NCBI RefSeq assembly: GCF_900142605.1
Contig: NZ_FRBL01000009.1
Coordinates: 409,064-473,063, forward strand
Length of the DNA stretch: 64,000 bases
Origin: Chitinophaga jiangningensis
GTDB lineage: Bacteria; Bacteroidota; Bacteroidia; Chitinophagales; Chitinophagaceae
Direction of reading: 5' to 3'
The first letter of the stretch is position 1. Each line of letters opens with the position of its first letter. The translations under genes were made by a program, and so were the position numbers. Positions 15,117 through 24,605 of this stretch are shown here, piece after piece. The notes beneath the pieces are model-generated. The model did no database searches. It was not told the origin of the DNA and saw only the letters and a program-made list of their open reading frames with translations.

Positions 15117-15227
15117 CATCTACATACGGGCACCCCTCAAACAAATTCCCTCAAACTATCCGGACGCCCCTCATTTGATACACATTTTCTCTCTGCTATT
15201 TAAATAACCATTTAAAACAAATCGAAA

Positions 15228-17312
15228 ATGCAAAGCGTAGAAAAAATCGCCCCAGACAAAAAGGCCGCCGCCACCGCATCAGGATTCCATTTCCGTACGC
15301 CGGCAGACATCCAGGATTTTGCAAACCAGCCCGCAAAACAAACTATGATGAATGCCCTGTGGAGCAATCACCTCAATGGATTTACGCAACAAGGCATGTT
15401 GAATAATCCATGGAATACCATCAACACACCAGCACCCACAAATTATTACAACCCTATCGACAACAATCCCACCAGCAGCGCAGCAAATATTCAATGGCTG
15501 GCTTTTCCGGGACGACTCGAATTCAACTTCCCCAGCGCCTCACCCGATCAGCTGTATCAAATGGCGGATACCGGCGTTATGCCCGGACAAATATCCAATG
15601 ATCCATGCGGCACCGGACAAAACGTGCCATATTTCCCGTACGGCCCAAGAGGATGGCAGGATGAATATTGCGAATGGGCAGTAACCCGGAACGATGCAGG
15701 AAAAATTACACGCATTGACTTTACCTGCGAAAATCCTGAATACTGGAATACCTTATGGTCCATAGATCCTAATCAGGTGCTGGCACTGTATCAGTCTATT
15801 CTCGACAAACCCCAGATCACCCTGAAGGATTTATCAGTACCTGGTGTAGTAGACCCGATTACCAACCTGCCGGTTTATAACCCGCTGAATAAATGGAATA
15901 GCGGACCAGTATCCAGCGCCACCGAAGGCGGCGCCATCCACCTCACCAGTACGCCCAATACCATACAAACAGAGATCGGCCTGGCAACTACCTCTACCGT
16001 ACAACGCTTCAACCCTCCTCCTCCACCCGCTACCACCAACACTATGTGGCCATCTGCACAATACAACAACCTGATTTGTATTGGCCAGTTCGGTCAAAGG
16101 TATCGCAACAGCGACCCTAACATCGGCGGTACAGTGAATAATTTTGTAACGGCAGGTAATGTGGTCACCCTCGCTGACCCTCCGGGACTCTACATTCAAA
16201 TGCCTGATTTCTCCAACTACGTAACGCCGGATGGCACAGATGCCTCTACCTTCTGGACCATTAAGCGTGGCAGCAAATCACTGAAAGATCAATCCGGCAA
16301 TCCACTGCCAGGTAACTTCATCCTGCATGCGGTATTTGAAGTACCAGCTGACTTTCCTTATACCGTCGGGGACATCAAAATCTCCGGAAAGCCAATCAGC
16401 TGGGGCTCTCAGGTAGCCTATACTTTTAAAATGCAGATTGTAGCCAGCGCATATACCGGCACCACCCCACAAGGTTACGAACCGGTCGATAATACCCCGC
16501 CGGACAAAACATTTGCACAACCGGTTCAACTATTCTATCAGGACTATTTTGATACCTTATACAGCATCAAGGTAGCTAACCCGGTAAACCATCCGATTCC
16601 TTTGCTGAGCAACAGTACCTACATACCTGCCGTAATCAATATCGGCACTACCGCTGCTAAAATGGTAGTAGTGGTAGATACCTGTACCGCACAACCCAAT
16701 CAGCCAGCCACCTACCCTGCCGTAACGTTCGATGATCCCAATATCACTGCACAGGTTACCGCAGTAAAAAACAACATCAGCTACGCTGTACCGGGTAATA
16801 GTCAACCCAGCACCTACCAGGCACTATACATCACCGTAGCCGTTGGCAACAAAACAGCCGCCGGTGAACATGGTGTGTATGTCACCAACGCAGGCCAGAG
16901 CCGCTCCGTAGCAATGCCGGCACTACTGACTGTAACACCAGTTACCTGTCAGGCTACCATTGCCTGGCAGAATACCGGAGTAATCGTAAATGCAAATACC
17001 AAAACTACCGTCAACTACACCTCCGGCCTATGGACTGCCAACCCGGCCGATAACGGCGGACAGTTGTACAATGCGGCAGGTAATCCAACCTTCTTCCCCG
17101 CTCCTCCGGGCTACCCGCTCGCAGGACAAAACATCGGTGCATTACTCGGCCGTATAGGCAACACCGTATTCCTGATTGGCCTGGGAACCATTGTTCCTGC
17201 TAATCTCAGCGGTGAATTGCAGCTGTGCATTAATGACGACCTCAATAAACAATACGGTGCCGGATTAACAGATAATATCGGTGCAGTTAGTGTAACCATT
17301 GAGGTAAGCTGA
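15228..17312 (+). CDS. Large protein with C-terminal LecA (PA-IL)-like domain
   Basis: A 694-aa protein without a signal peptide. The last 110 or so residues carry a pattern I associate with PA-IL/LecA galactose-binding lectins: NYTSGLWTANPADNGGQLYN, YPLAGQNIGALLGRIGNTV, FLIGLG, and SGELQLCINDD...DNIGAVSVTIEV, which contains the NDD-like calcium loop residues. The N-terminal 230 residues form an unrecognised globular region (WLAFPGRLEFNF, DEYCEWAVTRNDAGKITRID, TCENPEYWNTLW). The middle contains Ig-like strands. It has its own -7 box, and a hairpin separates it from the next gene, a c-type cytochrome. Carbohydrate binding is likely from the C-terminus; the role of the large N-terminal region is unknown. 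Lack of a signal peptide is notable for a lectin-like protein, but PA-IL itself also lacks one. Confidence 0.68.
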   Translation: MQSVEKIAPDKKAAATASGFHFRTPADIQDFANQPAKQTMMNALWSNHLNGFTQQGMLNNPWNTINTPAPTNYYNPIDNNPTSSAANIQWLAFPGRLEFNFPSASPDQLYQMADTGVMPGQISNDPCGTGQNVPYFPYGPRGWQDEYCEWAVTRNDAGKITRIDFTCENPEYWNTLWSIDPNQVLALYQSILDKPQITLKDLSVPGVVDPITNLPVYNPLNKWNSGPVSSATEGGAIHLTSTPNTIQTEIGLATTSTVQRFNPPPPPATTNTMWPSAQYNNLICIGQFGQRYRNSDPNIGGTVNNFVTAGNVVTLADPPGLYIQMPDFSNYVTPDGTDASTFWTIKRGSKSLKDQSGNPLPGNFILHAVFEVPADFPYTVGDIKISGKPISWGSQVAYTFKMQIVASAYTGTTPQGYEPVDNTPPDKTFAQPVQLFYQDYFDTLYSIKVANPVNHPIPLLSNSTYIPAVINIGTTAAKMVVVVDTCTAQPNQPATYPAVTFDDPNITAQVTAVKNNISYAVPGNSQPSTYQALYITVAVGNKTAAGEHGVYVTNAGQSRSVAMPALLTVTPVTCQATIAWQNTGVIVNANTKTTVNYTSGLWTANPADNGGQLYNAAGNPTFFPAPPGYPLAGQNIGALLGRIGNTVFLIGLGTIVPANLSGELQLCINDDLNKQYGAGLTDNIGAVSVTIEVS

Positions 17313-17350
17313 CAGTGTAATCACCAACTTGACAGTTCGATAAATGAGAG

Positions 17351-17380
17351 GAGGCACATATAAAAAATATGTGCCTCTAT
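17351..17380 (+). terminator. Intercistronic hairpin / terminator
   Basis: GAGGCACATAT (17351-17361) pairs perfectly with ATATGTGCCTC (17367-17377) over a loop of five A, followed by TATTTA. It may reduce read-through between the two genes. Confidence 0.75.
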
Positions 17381-17403
17381 TTATCCATTTAAACCCTGCA
17401 AAC

Positions 17404-18876
17404 ATGAAAAGATCCTTAGCTTTTATAATCATTACCTGCACCATTCTATTCACCAGTCAGTTCATCATAACAGCATTTAAACCAGACAACGTAAGTAAAC
17501 AACGACCGCTTACCACTAACAGCTGCAACTGCTACGCCAGCACCCCGCTTTACAACGTTGTCATCAATTTCAACAATAAAGTTCCTGGCGACCTGCCGGC
17601 GTTCAATAATCAGTCGCAAGCGGATTGCTTCGCCTGGCAGGAATTCATTACACTCAACTGGCCCATCGACAGCACCAAATCCTTCGGGGCACCCAGGGAT
17701 TTTTCGCCCGTAGGCTGGGAAAAATACATGCCGTTAGAAGTACTGTTTCAGCCAAACGGTGTAAAGCCTTCCCCATGGGGCACGCTGGTATCACCTCAAT
17801 ACGCTGCCAGGTTTAAGACCCAAAACCTGCTGATGAATACAAATAATACGAAGCTCTTAACCTTCACTACCAAATTTGCAGTGGACTCTAACTTCCGATT
17901 GAGTCCGGACCAGGCAGCACCTTCCGACAAACCTAACTGGCTGGGCGCCCAAAACGGTACCAATTTGTGGTATGAGATTAAGCTGAATAAAGACTACTAT
18001 GATTTCGTTATAAAAAATGGCTACTATAACGCCGTCACACAGCACGATTCCGTACAGAACGGCGTCCCGCTTAACTTCCCGCAGGGTCAGTATAACGGCC
18101 CAGTAGGCGCCATCGAAATAAAAGCCGCCTGGATGGAAGTGGACGACCTCAGCTCACCAAAATGGGAACGTTATAAACTATCCAGGGCCACTGTGTACGA
18201 TTCTGCCACGGGCAAACTAAGGGAAACCAATGTAGCCCTCGTTGGCCTGCACATCCTGCACAAAACGCAGAACCAGCCCACCTGGGTTTGGGCCACCTTT
18301 GAACAGATAGATAATGTACCGGAGAACGGGCAGCCAGCCCCACCCTATGGTTATAATTTCAACAGCTCCAATTGTACTTCCCGCCAGGTAAGTCTCAATG
18401 GCGGCGGCACGGCAACGGTTGGCTGCGCACCTAATACCTCCCCGCCATATTATCTGTCGCAGGCCGCACCGGTGCCTATACAGATAACCCGATCAAATGC
18501 GATTGACCAGTCGGATGCGGCACCTATCAATGACAGTATGCAAAACAATATCAAAAGATTTTATCCGCAGTCGGTGTTTCAGTATTACCAGCTCGTAGAT
18601 GTGATCTGGTCACAAACCCTGCAACCAGATAAAACGAAGCCCATCCAGGCACCTTTTCCGCTCAATACCTCCGCCATGCTCAGTGGCGCGCATATCGTAG
18701 CTAATACCACCATGGAGAGCTATGTGCAGAATACCCTCACCTGCTATAGCTGTCATAAATACAGCACTATTGCACCTTTCCCGGGTGACTCTGTAAATAA
18801 TAATGTTTTTGGAGACTTTAGTTTCGCTATTTCAGCAGCCCAATACCCAACAGCAAAGGCGAAGAAAAAACGCTGA
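17404..18876 (+). CDS. Exported cytochrome c-type protein
   Basis: A 490-aa exported protein from ATG 17404, which opens a signal sequence (MKRSLAFIIITCTILFTSQF); an earlier in-frame ATG would overlap the hairpin upstream. One haem-c motif, CYSCH, lies at residues 447-451 near the C-terminus. The bulk of the protein contains blocks such as DCFAWQEFITLNWP and GAIEIKAAWMEVDD that recall uncharacterised c-type cytochrome family proteins. A second Cys pair, CNCY, follows the signal. Haem attachment would take place in the periplasm. It follows the LecA-like gene in the same direction after a hairpin and is closed by a strong terminator, so the two may be functionally linked. Substrate unknown. 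Confidence 0.72.
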   Translation: MKRSLAFIIITCTILFTSQFIITAFKPDNVSKQRPLTTNSCNCYASTPLYNVVINFNNKVPGDLPAFNNQSQADCFAWQEFITLNWPIDSTKSFGAPRDFSPVGWEKYMPLEVLFQPNGVKPSPWGTLVSPQYAARFKTQNLLMNTNNTKLLTFTTKFAVDSNFRLSPDQAAPSDKPNWLGAQNGTNLWYEIKLNKDYYDFVIKNGYYNAVTQHDSVQNGVPLNFPQGQYNGPVGAIEIKAAWMEVDDLSSPKWERYKLSRATVYDSATGKLRETNVALVGLHILHKTQNQPTWVWATFEQIDNVPENGQPAPPYGYNFNSSNCTSRQVSLNGGGTATVGCAPNTSPPYYLSQAAPVPIQITRSNAIDQSDAAPINDSMQNNIKRFYPQSVFQYYQLVDVIWSQTLQPDKTKPIQAPFPLNTSAMLSGAHIVANTTMESYVQNTLTCYSCHKYSTIAPFPGDSVNNNVFGDFSFAISAAQYPTAKAKKKR

Positions 18877-18894
18877 TCAAACCACAGCAACACT

Positions 18895-18929
18895 AAAAAG
18901 CCTTACAGCATTTTGTTGTAAGGCTTTTT
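18895..18929 (+). terminator. Rho-independent terminator
   Basis: A perfect 13-bp stem, AAAAAGCCTTACA (18895-18907) with TGTAAGGCTTTTT (18917-18929), nine-base loop. Confidence 0.9.
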
Positions 18930-19019
18930 ATTTGCGGCATTATTGCAACACGTCATAACTTTTATGTAGTTGGTCAAATGTTCCCCTTCCTGCCCCTGTA
19001 ATCTCTTTACCTTTTTGCC

Positions 19020-20600
19020 ATGAAACCAGTTCATCTCCTTTACATACTTGCCGTGGCAAAAGTATTATTGCCCTTTTTCCTGCAGGACTCCCAATGGGAG
19101 CCGCACCGGGACGAATTACTCTACCTTGCGGAAGCAAGACATATGGCCTGGGGCTATATGGAAGCGCCACCCCTGCTCTCCGTTTTCGCCTGGCTCACCA
19201 ACCTGATGGGCGGCGCCATGTGGGCCATTAAAATCTGGCCCTCACTGGCCGGTGCACTCACCTACGCCCTTGCCGGCCACCTGGTGTTACATTTTGGTGG
19301 TCGCTGGTTTGCCCTGGTGTTGGCCTGGCTGCCATTTATAGCAGGCGCCTGGCTAAGAATGCATTTTTTATTCCAGCCGAATTTCCTGGATATTTTTTGG
19401 TGGACCGCCATGGCATACGGGTTGATCAGATTTAAACAAACAGGGAAACCAATATTTCTCTATATGGCTGGACTTAGTCTGGGCCTGGGCATGCTGAGCA
19501 AATACACCATTGTGTTTTATGCTGCCGGCCTGCTGGGCGGCTTAATACTTACCTGGGACAAGCAGCTGTTATCCAACCGTCATTTCTACCTGGCAGCCGG
19601 GCTGGGTTTACTGATTTGCCTGCCGAACCTCTGGTGGCAGGCTGCTAACGGCTACCCGATTGTGTACCACATGAAAGCGCTGCAGGATGGCCAGCTACAA
19701 TACCTCAGTCCATGGAGCTTTCTCACGGACCAGCTGCTCTTCAACCTGGCGGGGTTTTTCATCTGGATCACAGGGTTAATATGGGCTGCCCGCACCCAAT
19801 CTTACCGGTTTATGGCCTGGGCATTTTTGATAACCATTGCCCTTCTGATGATGGGCCACGGTAAGAGCTATTACTCGCAAGGCGCCTATCCGGTGCTGTT
19901 TGCACTGGGTGCCACACAGCTGGAAGCCTGGGCAGGCAAATGGTGGAAGCTGGGAATGGTAGCATTTATACTCTTTATTGGCTACACGGAGTTGCCACTG
20001 TTGCTTCCCACCAAACCGCCGGCGCAATTGGCCGCATACTACCAGCACCATAAACTGGCCAGTAAGGTGGGCGTGCTTCAGTGGGAAGATCAACAGGATC
20101 ATGCGCTGCCACAGGACTTCGCAGACATGCTGGCCTGGGAGGAAATCACCCAAAAGGTAGCCAAAGCCTACAATACACTGGATAGCTCAGAAAAGGCCGG
20201 CACATTACTGTTCTGCGACAACTACGGGCAGGCCGGAGCAGTCAACTATTATGGCGCTAAATATCACCTGCCGCCCGCTTACAGCGATAATGCCAGCTTT
20301 CTGTACTGGATGCCGCCTAATTTCGAGCAGTTCGACATCATTCTGCTGGTTACACATGATAAGCAGGAAATGCAATATGGATTTATGAAAGAGTTCAATA
20401 GTACACAGTTGGCGGACAGTATAACGAATCCATACGCACGGGAGCATGGCTCATTGGTGATATTAATGAAGGGCCCCAGCGAAGCATTTCGGCAAGCCTT
20501 CCGCGATAAGATCAACCAGAGCAGGCTAAAAACCACTGCCGCAGGGGCCACTCAGCTATTAAAGCCCAGTCCGCTGGACGAGGGAGGCACCATGCATTAG
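19020..20600 (+). CDS. Glycosyltransferase family 39 (ArnT/PMT-like) membrane protein
   Basis: A polytopic membrane protein of 526 aa with roughly 9-11 hydrophobic helices in the first 340 residues. The N-terminal block WEPHRDELLYLAEARHMAWGYMEAPPLL (positions 26-53) is the GT39 signature, with the acidic pair Asp31-Glu32 in the first periplasmic loop that serves as catalytic base region, and PPLL after it. The C-terminal 170 residues form a soluble domain (LLFCDNYGQAGAVNYYGAKY). Members transfer sugars from polyprenyl-phosphate donors to lipids or proteins in the inner membrane; the acceptor is not predictable. The gene ends 10 bases before the convergent MBL-fold gene and stands alone on its strand. 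Confidence 0.85.
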   Translation: MKPVHLLYILAVAKVLLPFFLQDSQWEPHRDELLYLAEARHMAWGYMEAPPLLSVFAWLTNLMGGAMWAIKIWPSLAGALTYALAGHLVLHFGGRWFALVLAWLPFIAGAWLRMHFLFQPNFLDIFWWTAMAYGLIRFKQTGKPIFLYMAGLSLGLGMLSKYTIVFYAAGLLGGLILTWDKQLLSNRHFYLAAGLGLLICLPNLWWQAANGYPIVYHMKALQDGQLQYLSPWSFLTDQLLFNLAGFFIWITGLIWAARTQSYRFMAWAFLITIALLMMGHGKSYYSQGAYPVLFALGATQLEAWAGKWWKLGMVAFILFIGYTELPLLLPTKPPAQLAAYYQHHKLASKVGVLQWEDQQDHALPQDFADMLAWEEITQKVAKAYNTLDSSEKAGTLLFCDNYGQAGAVNYYGAKYHLPPAYSDNASFLYWMPPNFEQFDIILLVTHDKQEMQYGFMKEFNSTQLADSITNPYAREHGSLVILMKGPSEAFRQAFRDKINQSRLKTTAAGATQLLKPSPLDEGGTMH

Positions 20601-20610
20601 CGGCCCCACT

Positions 20611-21588
20611 TTACTGCGGATAAGCATATGTTTCCGCCACCCATTCAAATGCCTGGTCTTTTTTTCGTGCATGCCCTATGCCTGGCCATGGTAAATGATA
20701 GGCAAATATCGGTGTAGCCGATGCCGTTAGTTTGGCCAATACTTTTTTACGGGTGGCTATGGCCTGGTGAAAATCAGTATCTCCGTTAAAACCCCATTCA
20801 GGATGAGGAAATAGCAGCACATCGGAATGTATGAGGTCCGCAACATGCACGATAGATTGATTACCGGAATAGATGTGGGTGATGGTATGGCCAGGTGTAT
20901 GCCCCGGTGCGATTTCAAGCCTGATGCAATCGTGCAGCACCTGCCCGTCATCAAACAGCTGCAGCTTTGGCTTTATGGTAGTAAATATCTGCTGGGTGGC
21001 TTTTGTGTAAGTTTTCAGCAGGTCTTTATTTTCAAAAGTAGACTTACTGAAATCCTGTTCAGCGGCCATCCAGAATTCATGCTCCAGCCTGGATACATAG
21101 ACGGTAGCATTAGGAAAATTGATTACTCCGTCCGCATTTAACAAGCCTCCCACATGATCCGGGTGGCCATGTGATATGATGATAGTGGAGATGTCAGTGG
21201 CCGCTATTCCTGCATCCGCCAATGAACTCATCAGCCATCCGGAATTTTTGCCGTAGGTACTTCCTACGCCGGTATCAATCAGTATCACCTGATCTTTCTT
21301 TTTTACTACCAGTATGTTCAGGCCAAGGTCCATATAGTCAGTAGGCCTGAAGTTCTTTTTCAGCAGGTCATTCACCTGCGCAGCAGGAACCTCCGGCGCA
21401 AAACCGGGATGCACCGGGCTCATATGTACATAGCCGTCGGTGATGGTGGTTAGTTCCAGGTCGCCCAGCTGAAACCGATGATAAGGACGTGTTAGCGGTG
21501 ATTTTGTACCCGCCCACAGGCCTTTAAGGGGCAGGGAAACGCCAACGCCGGCGAGCAGGACATTTCGGATTAAGGATCTTCTATTCAT
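20611..21588 (-). CDS. MBL-fold metallo-hydrolase with Tat-like signal
   Basis: A metallo-beta-lactamase-fold hydrolase of about 325 aa. The zinc ligands are visible: SHGHPDHVGG with His140, His142, Asp144 and His145, a later His in EIAPGHTPGH, and Asp in VHVADLIHSD. A final HLPWPGIGH supplies the last His. The N-terminus from ATG 21588, MNRRSLIRNVLLAGVGVSL, has an Arg-Arg pair and hydrophobic stretch typical of Tat-exported proteins; an in-frame ATG six codons upstream is possible. The overall pattern resembles AHL-lactonase and related exported MBL proteins; the substrate is unknown. Monocistronic. Confidence 0.85.
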   Translation of the reverse strand: MNRRSLIRNVLLAGVGVSLPLKGLWAGTKSPLTRPYHRFQLGDLELTTITDGYVHMSPVHPGFAPEVPAAQVNDLLKKNFRPTDYMDLGLNILVVKKKDQVILIDTGVGSTYGKNSGWLMSSLADAGIAATDISTIIISHGHPDHVGGLLNADGVINFPNATVYVSRLEHEFWMAAEQDFSKSTFENKDLLKTYTKATQQIFTTIKPKLQLFDDGQVLHDCIRLEIAPGHTPGHTITHIYSGNQSIVHVADLIHSDVLLFPHPEWGFNGDTDFHQAIATRKKVLAKLTASATPIFAYHLPWPGIGHARKKDQAFEWVAETYAYPQ

Positions 21589-21733
21589 ATGTTGGGTAAA
21601 TTTCAAGGATTGTTGCAGGGTCGGGCTTTACCCTGTCGGGGTTTCAAATTAATCTTTTCATGCGGATTGCAGTTAATAATTGGAAATAAATAAGCCGGTA
21701 AAGCCTTTTACATATTAGGGAGATGTAAATCCC

Positions 21734-22672
21734 TTATTTCTTTAATTGCTGCATTTCCTTTTCAAAATCCCTGATGTGCGAATACGGTTCATTAATGCGA
21801 CTGTTAGGTTTTAAATAGATGAAATTTGCCCGGTTATCCAGGATCACATTAAAATGATTCAGAAGTACGTTGCCAAACAAAGTGGTGGTTTTACGAGGTG
21901 CCTGTTTGGTAGGATCGGCGGCATTGGTGACGATATCTTTAAACACGACCCCTGCAATGGTAGCATCCAGCTGAATTATTTTACGGCCATTCAGGATAGT
22001 CAGCTCTTTCAGGTTATTCCAGTTATCTCCCTGACCGGTGAAGTCCTCCCCCAGCAGCATTGTTCCATCGCGACCAGTATCAAAAAGAAACCACGAGGTA
22101 TATGTTTTACCATTCTGCTTTATAGTGACCTCAAATTTAGGCCGGTCCTGTTCAAAGACCACTGGTTGCTTTTGATAGGAGGCTGCGTGGTTCGGCAAAG
22201 TATCGCGGATAAGCAGCACTTGCTTATCGTAGTCAATTTCAACAATCTTATTACGAAAGAGGTGGTTGCCAATAATTAAATCTTCGCCCGGCTTCATATT
22301 ACCGGTTTCTACCAACGGCAGGTGGTGGAAGGTCAGGTTACCAAATGTCAGTTGGTTATCAGTACTTTTCCTTACCTCATTTATACCTTGCGTATTGCTA
22401 AGCATCGCCTTTTCATCAAAATTCAGGTGTAATCTTTCCGATGATGCTTTGTTGACAGCAGCGCCACCAGCTCCCAGATCGAATTGCATGCTTACCGGCA
22501 TTTCTCCATTTAAGATTCCCTGGATATAAATCCTGGACCCTTTCAGGGTAAAGGGAATGGTATCCGTTTGCTGTTTTTGTATTGGCATTTTTTCGATGGA
22601 CTGCGCCTGCATGGATATAAAAAGTAATAAGCTAAAGAGCATACTCATATTATTGGGCGTGATAAAGGGCAT
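21734..22672 (-). CDS. Secreted retropepsin-like aspartyl protease family protein
   Basis: A 312-aa exported protein; the hydrophobic segment MLFSLLLFISMQAQ in the first 25 residues acts as signal peptide. Two half-domains of the pepsin/retropepsin fold are visible. The first has PVSMQFDLGAGGAAVNKAS, where Leu-Gly replaces the usual Asp-Thr-Gly. The second has SWFLFDTGRDGTMLLGED with an intact Asp-Thr-Gly. Each is followed by a hydrophobic strand pair (NQLTFGNLTFHHLPLVE; IQLDATIAGVVFKDIV). This is the layout of the aspartyl protease family common in Bacteroidota. Because the first motif is altered (DLG), activity may be reduced or altered. The gene is isolated between the MBL gene and purK. 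Confidence 0.78.
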   Translation of the reverse strand: MPFITPNNMSMLFSLLLFISMQAQSIEKMPIQKQQTDTIPFTLKGSRIYIQGILNGEMPVSMQFDLGAGGAAVNKASSERLHLNFDEKAMLSNTQGINEVRKSTDNQLTFGNLTFHHLPLVETGNMKPGEDLIIGNHLFRNKIVEIDYDKQVLLIRDTLPNHAASYQKQPVVFEQDRPKFEVTIKQNGKTYTSWFLFDTGRDGTMLLGEDFTGQGDNWNNLKELTILNGRKIIQLDATIAGVVFKDIVTNAADPTKQAPRKTTTLFGNVLLNHFNVILDNRANFIYLKPNSRINEPYSHIRDFEKEMQQLKK

Positions 22673-22896
22673 ATGTATCTGGGTTTATGACGGGTTAATG
22701 GTAAATAAACACAAGTATAGCCGATGATCAAAACACCGCCAAAGAGTTGGTAACATATTCATCACATTTATATAATTAATTAAAAATCAATGTTTTAAAA
22801 AACCAAATAATAAACCGTTTTATACATTACTTATATCAACCATATCATCTCTCTATCCATAACCCCATGCATTACGCTCATTTGCAATTAGTTTTA

Positions 22897-22904
22897 TACC
22901 TTTG
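22897..22904 (+). promoter_or_regulatory. -7 promoter box of purK-purE
   Basis: TACCTTTG, an exact TAnnTTTG, lies 17 bases before the purK ATG; transcription would start about 10 bases before the start codon. No clear -33 box was seen. Confidence 0.6.
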
Positions 22905-22921
22905 CAAGCCAATTAAAGATT

Positions 22922-24040
22922 ATGCTTGAAAGTTTGAAAATAGGAATATTAGGCGGCGGTCAGCTGGGGGCTATGCTCATCAGGCATGCGATCGACCTCG
23001 GTGTAAACGTAAAAGTGATTGACAAAGACCCACAGGCGCCATGTGCCCGCTATACTTCCTCTTTTATCTGCGCCGATCCTACCTCCTACGAGGCGGTGCT
23101 GGAATTCGGAAAAGGACTGGACATTATTACCATTGAAAGGGAAGCTGTAAACATCGCTGCATTGCGTGAACTGGCCAAACAAGGGGTAAAAGTGTTTCCA
23201 TCACCGGATACCATTGAAACCATCCAGGACAAATATACCCAGAAACAATTTCTACAGTCGCATAACATACCAGTAGTGCCAGGCATTGCCATCCAGGGCA
23301 AAACCGAACTCTACTCCCTGGAAAGCAAACTGCCGGGCTGCCTCAAGAAACGCCGTGATGGCTATGATGGCTATGGTGTGATGGTATTAAAAACTAAGGA
23401 AGACATCAACGCCGCATTTGACGCACCTTGCGTACTGGAAGAATTAGTGGATATCAAACACGAAATTGCTGTTATCGTCGCCAGAAATGAGCAAGGCGAA
23501 GTAAAATGCTACGACGCAGTAATGATGGCATTTTCCGAAGATAAATTCATCCTTGATTCACAGATTGCCCCTGCGCAGCTGGACACATCCATCCTGCAGG
23601 AAGCCACTAAACTTGCGGAAAAAATCGCCGATGCATTTCAACTGGTAGGTATCATTGCTGTTGAGATGTTTGTTACCAAAGACAACAAAGTAGTGGTAAA
23701 TGAACTGGCGCCACGACCACATAACAGCGGTCACCATACGATTGAAGCCAGCATCACTTCCCAATATGAGCAGCTGCTCCGCGCTATTATCGGCCTGCCG
23801 CTGGGCGCCACCGACCTGCGTTTCCCTTCCCTAATGATGAACATACTGGATAGCACTTACCTGAATACTCACAAAAAGGAAGTACTCACCAGCCTCCTTG
23901 CTATTGAAGGCGCACACCTGCACTGGTACGGTAAAATCGACCACCGCCCGGGCAGAAAAATTGGTCATATCACCATTGCCGGCGACACCATGGAAAGTAT
24001 CACCGCCAAAGCAGACACTATTCGCAAAGTTTTAAATTAA
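22922..24040 (+). CDS. purK: N5-carboxyaminoimidazole ribonucleotide synthase
   Basis: The 372-aa PurK enzyme, which converts AIR, bicarbonate and ATP to N5-CAIR in purine synthesis. The N-terminal Rossmann-like domain begins KIGILGGGQLGAMLIRHAIDLG. The ATP-grasp core has KKRRDGYDGYGVMVLK, VLEELVDIKHEIAVIVARN and VVNELAPRPHNSGHHTIEA, the diagnostic PurK block. Length is normal. It is followed 5 bases later by purE, which uses its product. There is a -7 box immediately upstream and a shared terminator after purE. Confidence 0.96.
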   Translation: MLESLKIGILGGGQLGAMLIRHAIDLGVNVKVIDKDPQAPCARYTSSFICADPTSYEAVLEFGKGLDIITIEREAVNIAALRELAKQGVKVFPSPDTIETIQDKYTQKQFLQSHNIPVVPGIAIQGKTELYSLESKLPGCLKKRRDGYDGYGVMVLKTKEDINAAFDAPCVLEELVDIKHEIAVIVARNEQGEVKCYDAVMMAFSEDKFILDSQIAPAQLDTSILQEATKLAEKIADAFQLVGIIAVEMFVTKDNKVVVNELAPRPHNSGHHTIEASITSQYEQLLRAIIGLPLGATDLRFPSLMMNILDSTYLNTHKKEVLTSLLAIEGAHLHWYGKIDHRPGRKIGHITIAGDTMESITAKADTIRKVLN

Positions 24041-24045
24041 TATAT

Positions 24046-24540
24046 ATGGCACAGGTAGAAGTAGGCATTATTATGGGCAGCAGTTCTGATGCACCTATTA
24101 TGCGTCAGGCAATTGAAGTCCTGAAAAAATTCGATATACCTTACGAATTTACCGTTGTATCTGCACACCGCACTCCACAGAAAATGTTTGAATACGCGAC
24201 TGCTGCAGAAGAGCGCGGCCTGAAAATCATCATCGCAGGAGCCGGCGGTGCCGCACACCTGCCGGGCATGGTGGCAGCCATTACCACGCTGCCGGTAATT
24301 GGTGTACCTATTAAATCTTCCAACTCCCTGGATGGCTGGGATTCCCTGTTGTCCATCGTGCAGATGCCTGGTGGCGTTCCAGTGGCTACCGTAGGTGTAA
24401 ACGGTGCACAAAACGCCGGTTTACTCGCCGTACAAATCCTGGGAACCAGCAACCCTGAACTCAGGAAGAAAATGGCAGCATTCAAACAGGAGAATTTCGA
24501 AAAAGTAAACAAGCAAAATGAAACATTAGATCAGTTCTAA
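24046..24540 (+). CDS. purE: N5-carboxyaminoimidazole ribonucleotide mutase
   Basis: The 164-aa class I PurE, which moves the carboxyl group of N5-CAIR to give CAIR. Diagnostic segments: IIMGSSSDAPIMRQA at the N-terminus, VVSAHRTPQKMFEYA with the catalytic His, IIAGAGGAAHLPGMVAA, and LLSIVQMPGGVPVATVGVN. Cytosolic octamer in characterised members. It is co-transcribed with purK (5-base gap) and ends at a strong terminator. Confidence 0.97.
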   Translation: MAQVEVGIIMGSSSDAPIMRQAIEVLKKFDIPYEFTVVSAHRTPQKMFEYATAAEERGLKIIIAGAGGAAHLPGMVAAITTLPVIGVPIKSSNSLDGWDSLLSIVQMPGGVPVATVGVNGAQNAGLLAVQILGTSNPELRKKMAAFKQENFEKVNKQNETLDQF

Positions 24541-24564
24541 AGTTTCCTTACTGCATCATACTAG

Positions 24565-24595
24565 CCTGCGCCCTTCACCGGCGCAGGTTTTTTTT
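24565..24595 (+). terminator. Rho-independent terminator after purE
   Basis: CCTGCGCC (24565-24572) pairs with GGCGCAGG (24580-24587), followed by eight T. It lies between convergent genes. Confidence 0.95.
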
Positions 24596-24605
24596 ATGCC
24601 ATTCG

